Positions 63,466 through 64,000 of a stretch of DNA of 64,000 nt are shown here, in pieces; within the stretch, counting starts at the first letter, position 1; every line of letters begins with the position of its first letter. The notes under the pieces are model-generated. The model ran no database searches. It had not been told where the DNA came from and was given only the letters and a program-made list of their open reading frames with translations. This DNA is from Seriola aureovittata (Eukaryota; Chordata; Actinopteri; Carangiformes; Carangidae), in assembly GCF_021018895.1 (NCBI RefSeq), contig NC_079387.1, forward strand, positions 8,398,083-8,462,082, written 5' to 3'. Made by a program: the position numbers and the translations under genes.

Positions 63466-64000
63466 GATGTGTGTGTGTCGCAGCAGTAGATATCCGCGCT
63501 CCCAGTGGGCATTAATGTCACTGGGTTCATCTCTGTTTGAAAGAATTGATTTCATTTCACCAAGCGTACACAATATTCTCCTTTCAGACACCATGAGGAG
63601 TAATTTCTCAAACAATGGCACTGATGACACAATTAAAAGTTATCCCAGATACTAATTTACCAGTGTGACAGGTAATTATTGATAACAGCCACTTTAACAA
63701 CTCTACAACTATTTGAAAAGAAATGTAGTTACCTCCCAAAGTGATTGACTCACTAGTGTATCATCAGTTGACATATGACTGACAGTTACTTCCCGCACCG
63801 GCTATTACACATTTTCAATTCAACGCGATTTTTCACCACAGAGGTCGAGCTAATGCAAAAATTACAGCCTCATTTCCATCAGTCATCGCTGTCATTAAAA
63901 GACAAGTGGACTCGTGACAGCTTTACCTCTTCAGAGGCTGATTAATGACCACGGTCTACGCGTCAGTCAGGACGGTATTAAGTCTTGTGTCTTTATGTCT

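Larger units (their letters stand above)
57618..64000 (+). other. gabrg3: Intron 7, 5' portion (at least 6.4 kb)
   Basis: Begins with the donor gtacac and runs to the window edge. I looked for the TM2-TM3 exon (ITTVLTMTTLS..., very highly conserved) and did not find it, so it should lie beyond 64000. The stretch includes repeat copies at 58570-58780 and about 58830-58960, a G-rich run at 60919-60939 and a purine-rich tract at 63335-63465. Nothing else can be supported. Confidence 0.75.

Noticed and set aside
63199..63655. Frames of 143 and 105 codons on opposite strands
   Set aside because: Produced by the purine-rich tract; low-complexity products with no family match.
57618..64000. Search for the TM2-TM3 exon
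   Set aside because: The nearly invariant ITTVLTMTTLS wording does not occur in any frame here; assumed to lie downstream.

Overview
The window is a piece of vertebrate nuclear DNA, most likely from a ray-finned fish and probably a percomorph-type teleost. It is intron-rich and AT-leaning, with many (CA)n/(GT)n microsatellites and degraded interspersed repeats whose wording I recognise as common in teleost genomes. There are no bacterial-style operons, no long continuous reading frames and no clear RNA genes.

The one gene I can support is on the + strand: a partial GABA-A receptor gamma-3 subunit gene (gabrg3). Six coding pieces join in frame: 18375-18442 (68 bp), 37369-37460 (92 bp), 37890-38021 (132 bp), 41451-41533 (83 bp), 49036-49173 (138 bp) and 57465-57617 (153 bp). 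Together they total 666 bp. They encode the extracellular ligand-binding domain from its early beta-strands, through the Cys-loop, to transmembrane helix 1. The sizes 68, 83, 138 and 153 bp match the conserved exon 3, 5, 6 and 7 sizes of the vertebrate GABA-A family. The signal peptide and N-terminal exons should lie before position 1. The TM2-TM3, cytoplasmic-loop and TM4 exons should lie after 64000; I found neither set here.

Layout: 1-18374 is upstream intron with no exon I can defend. 18443-37368 is a large intron with most of the microsatellites and several repeats. 37369-38021 is the ligand-binding exon 4, split in two by a 429-bp intron. 38022-41450, 41534-49035 and 49174-57464 are introns of about 3.4, 7.5 and 8.3 kb. 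57618-64000 is the start of the intron before TM2.

The product would be one subunit of a pentameric, GABA-gated chloride channel, where gamma subunits form the benzodiazepine site with an alpha subunit. The observations most worth checking are: (1) canonical exon 4 is interrupted by a short extra intron; (2) the residue equivalent to gamma-2 Phe77, a key benzodiazepine/zolpidem contact, is isoleucine; (3) a (CA)n tract lies 17 nt downstream of a non-consensus 5' splice site after exon 5; (4) there are several perfect hairpins in the introns. I found no convincing evidence for a novel multi-gene system.
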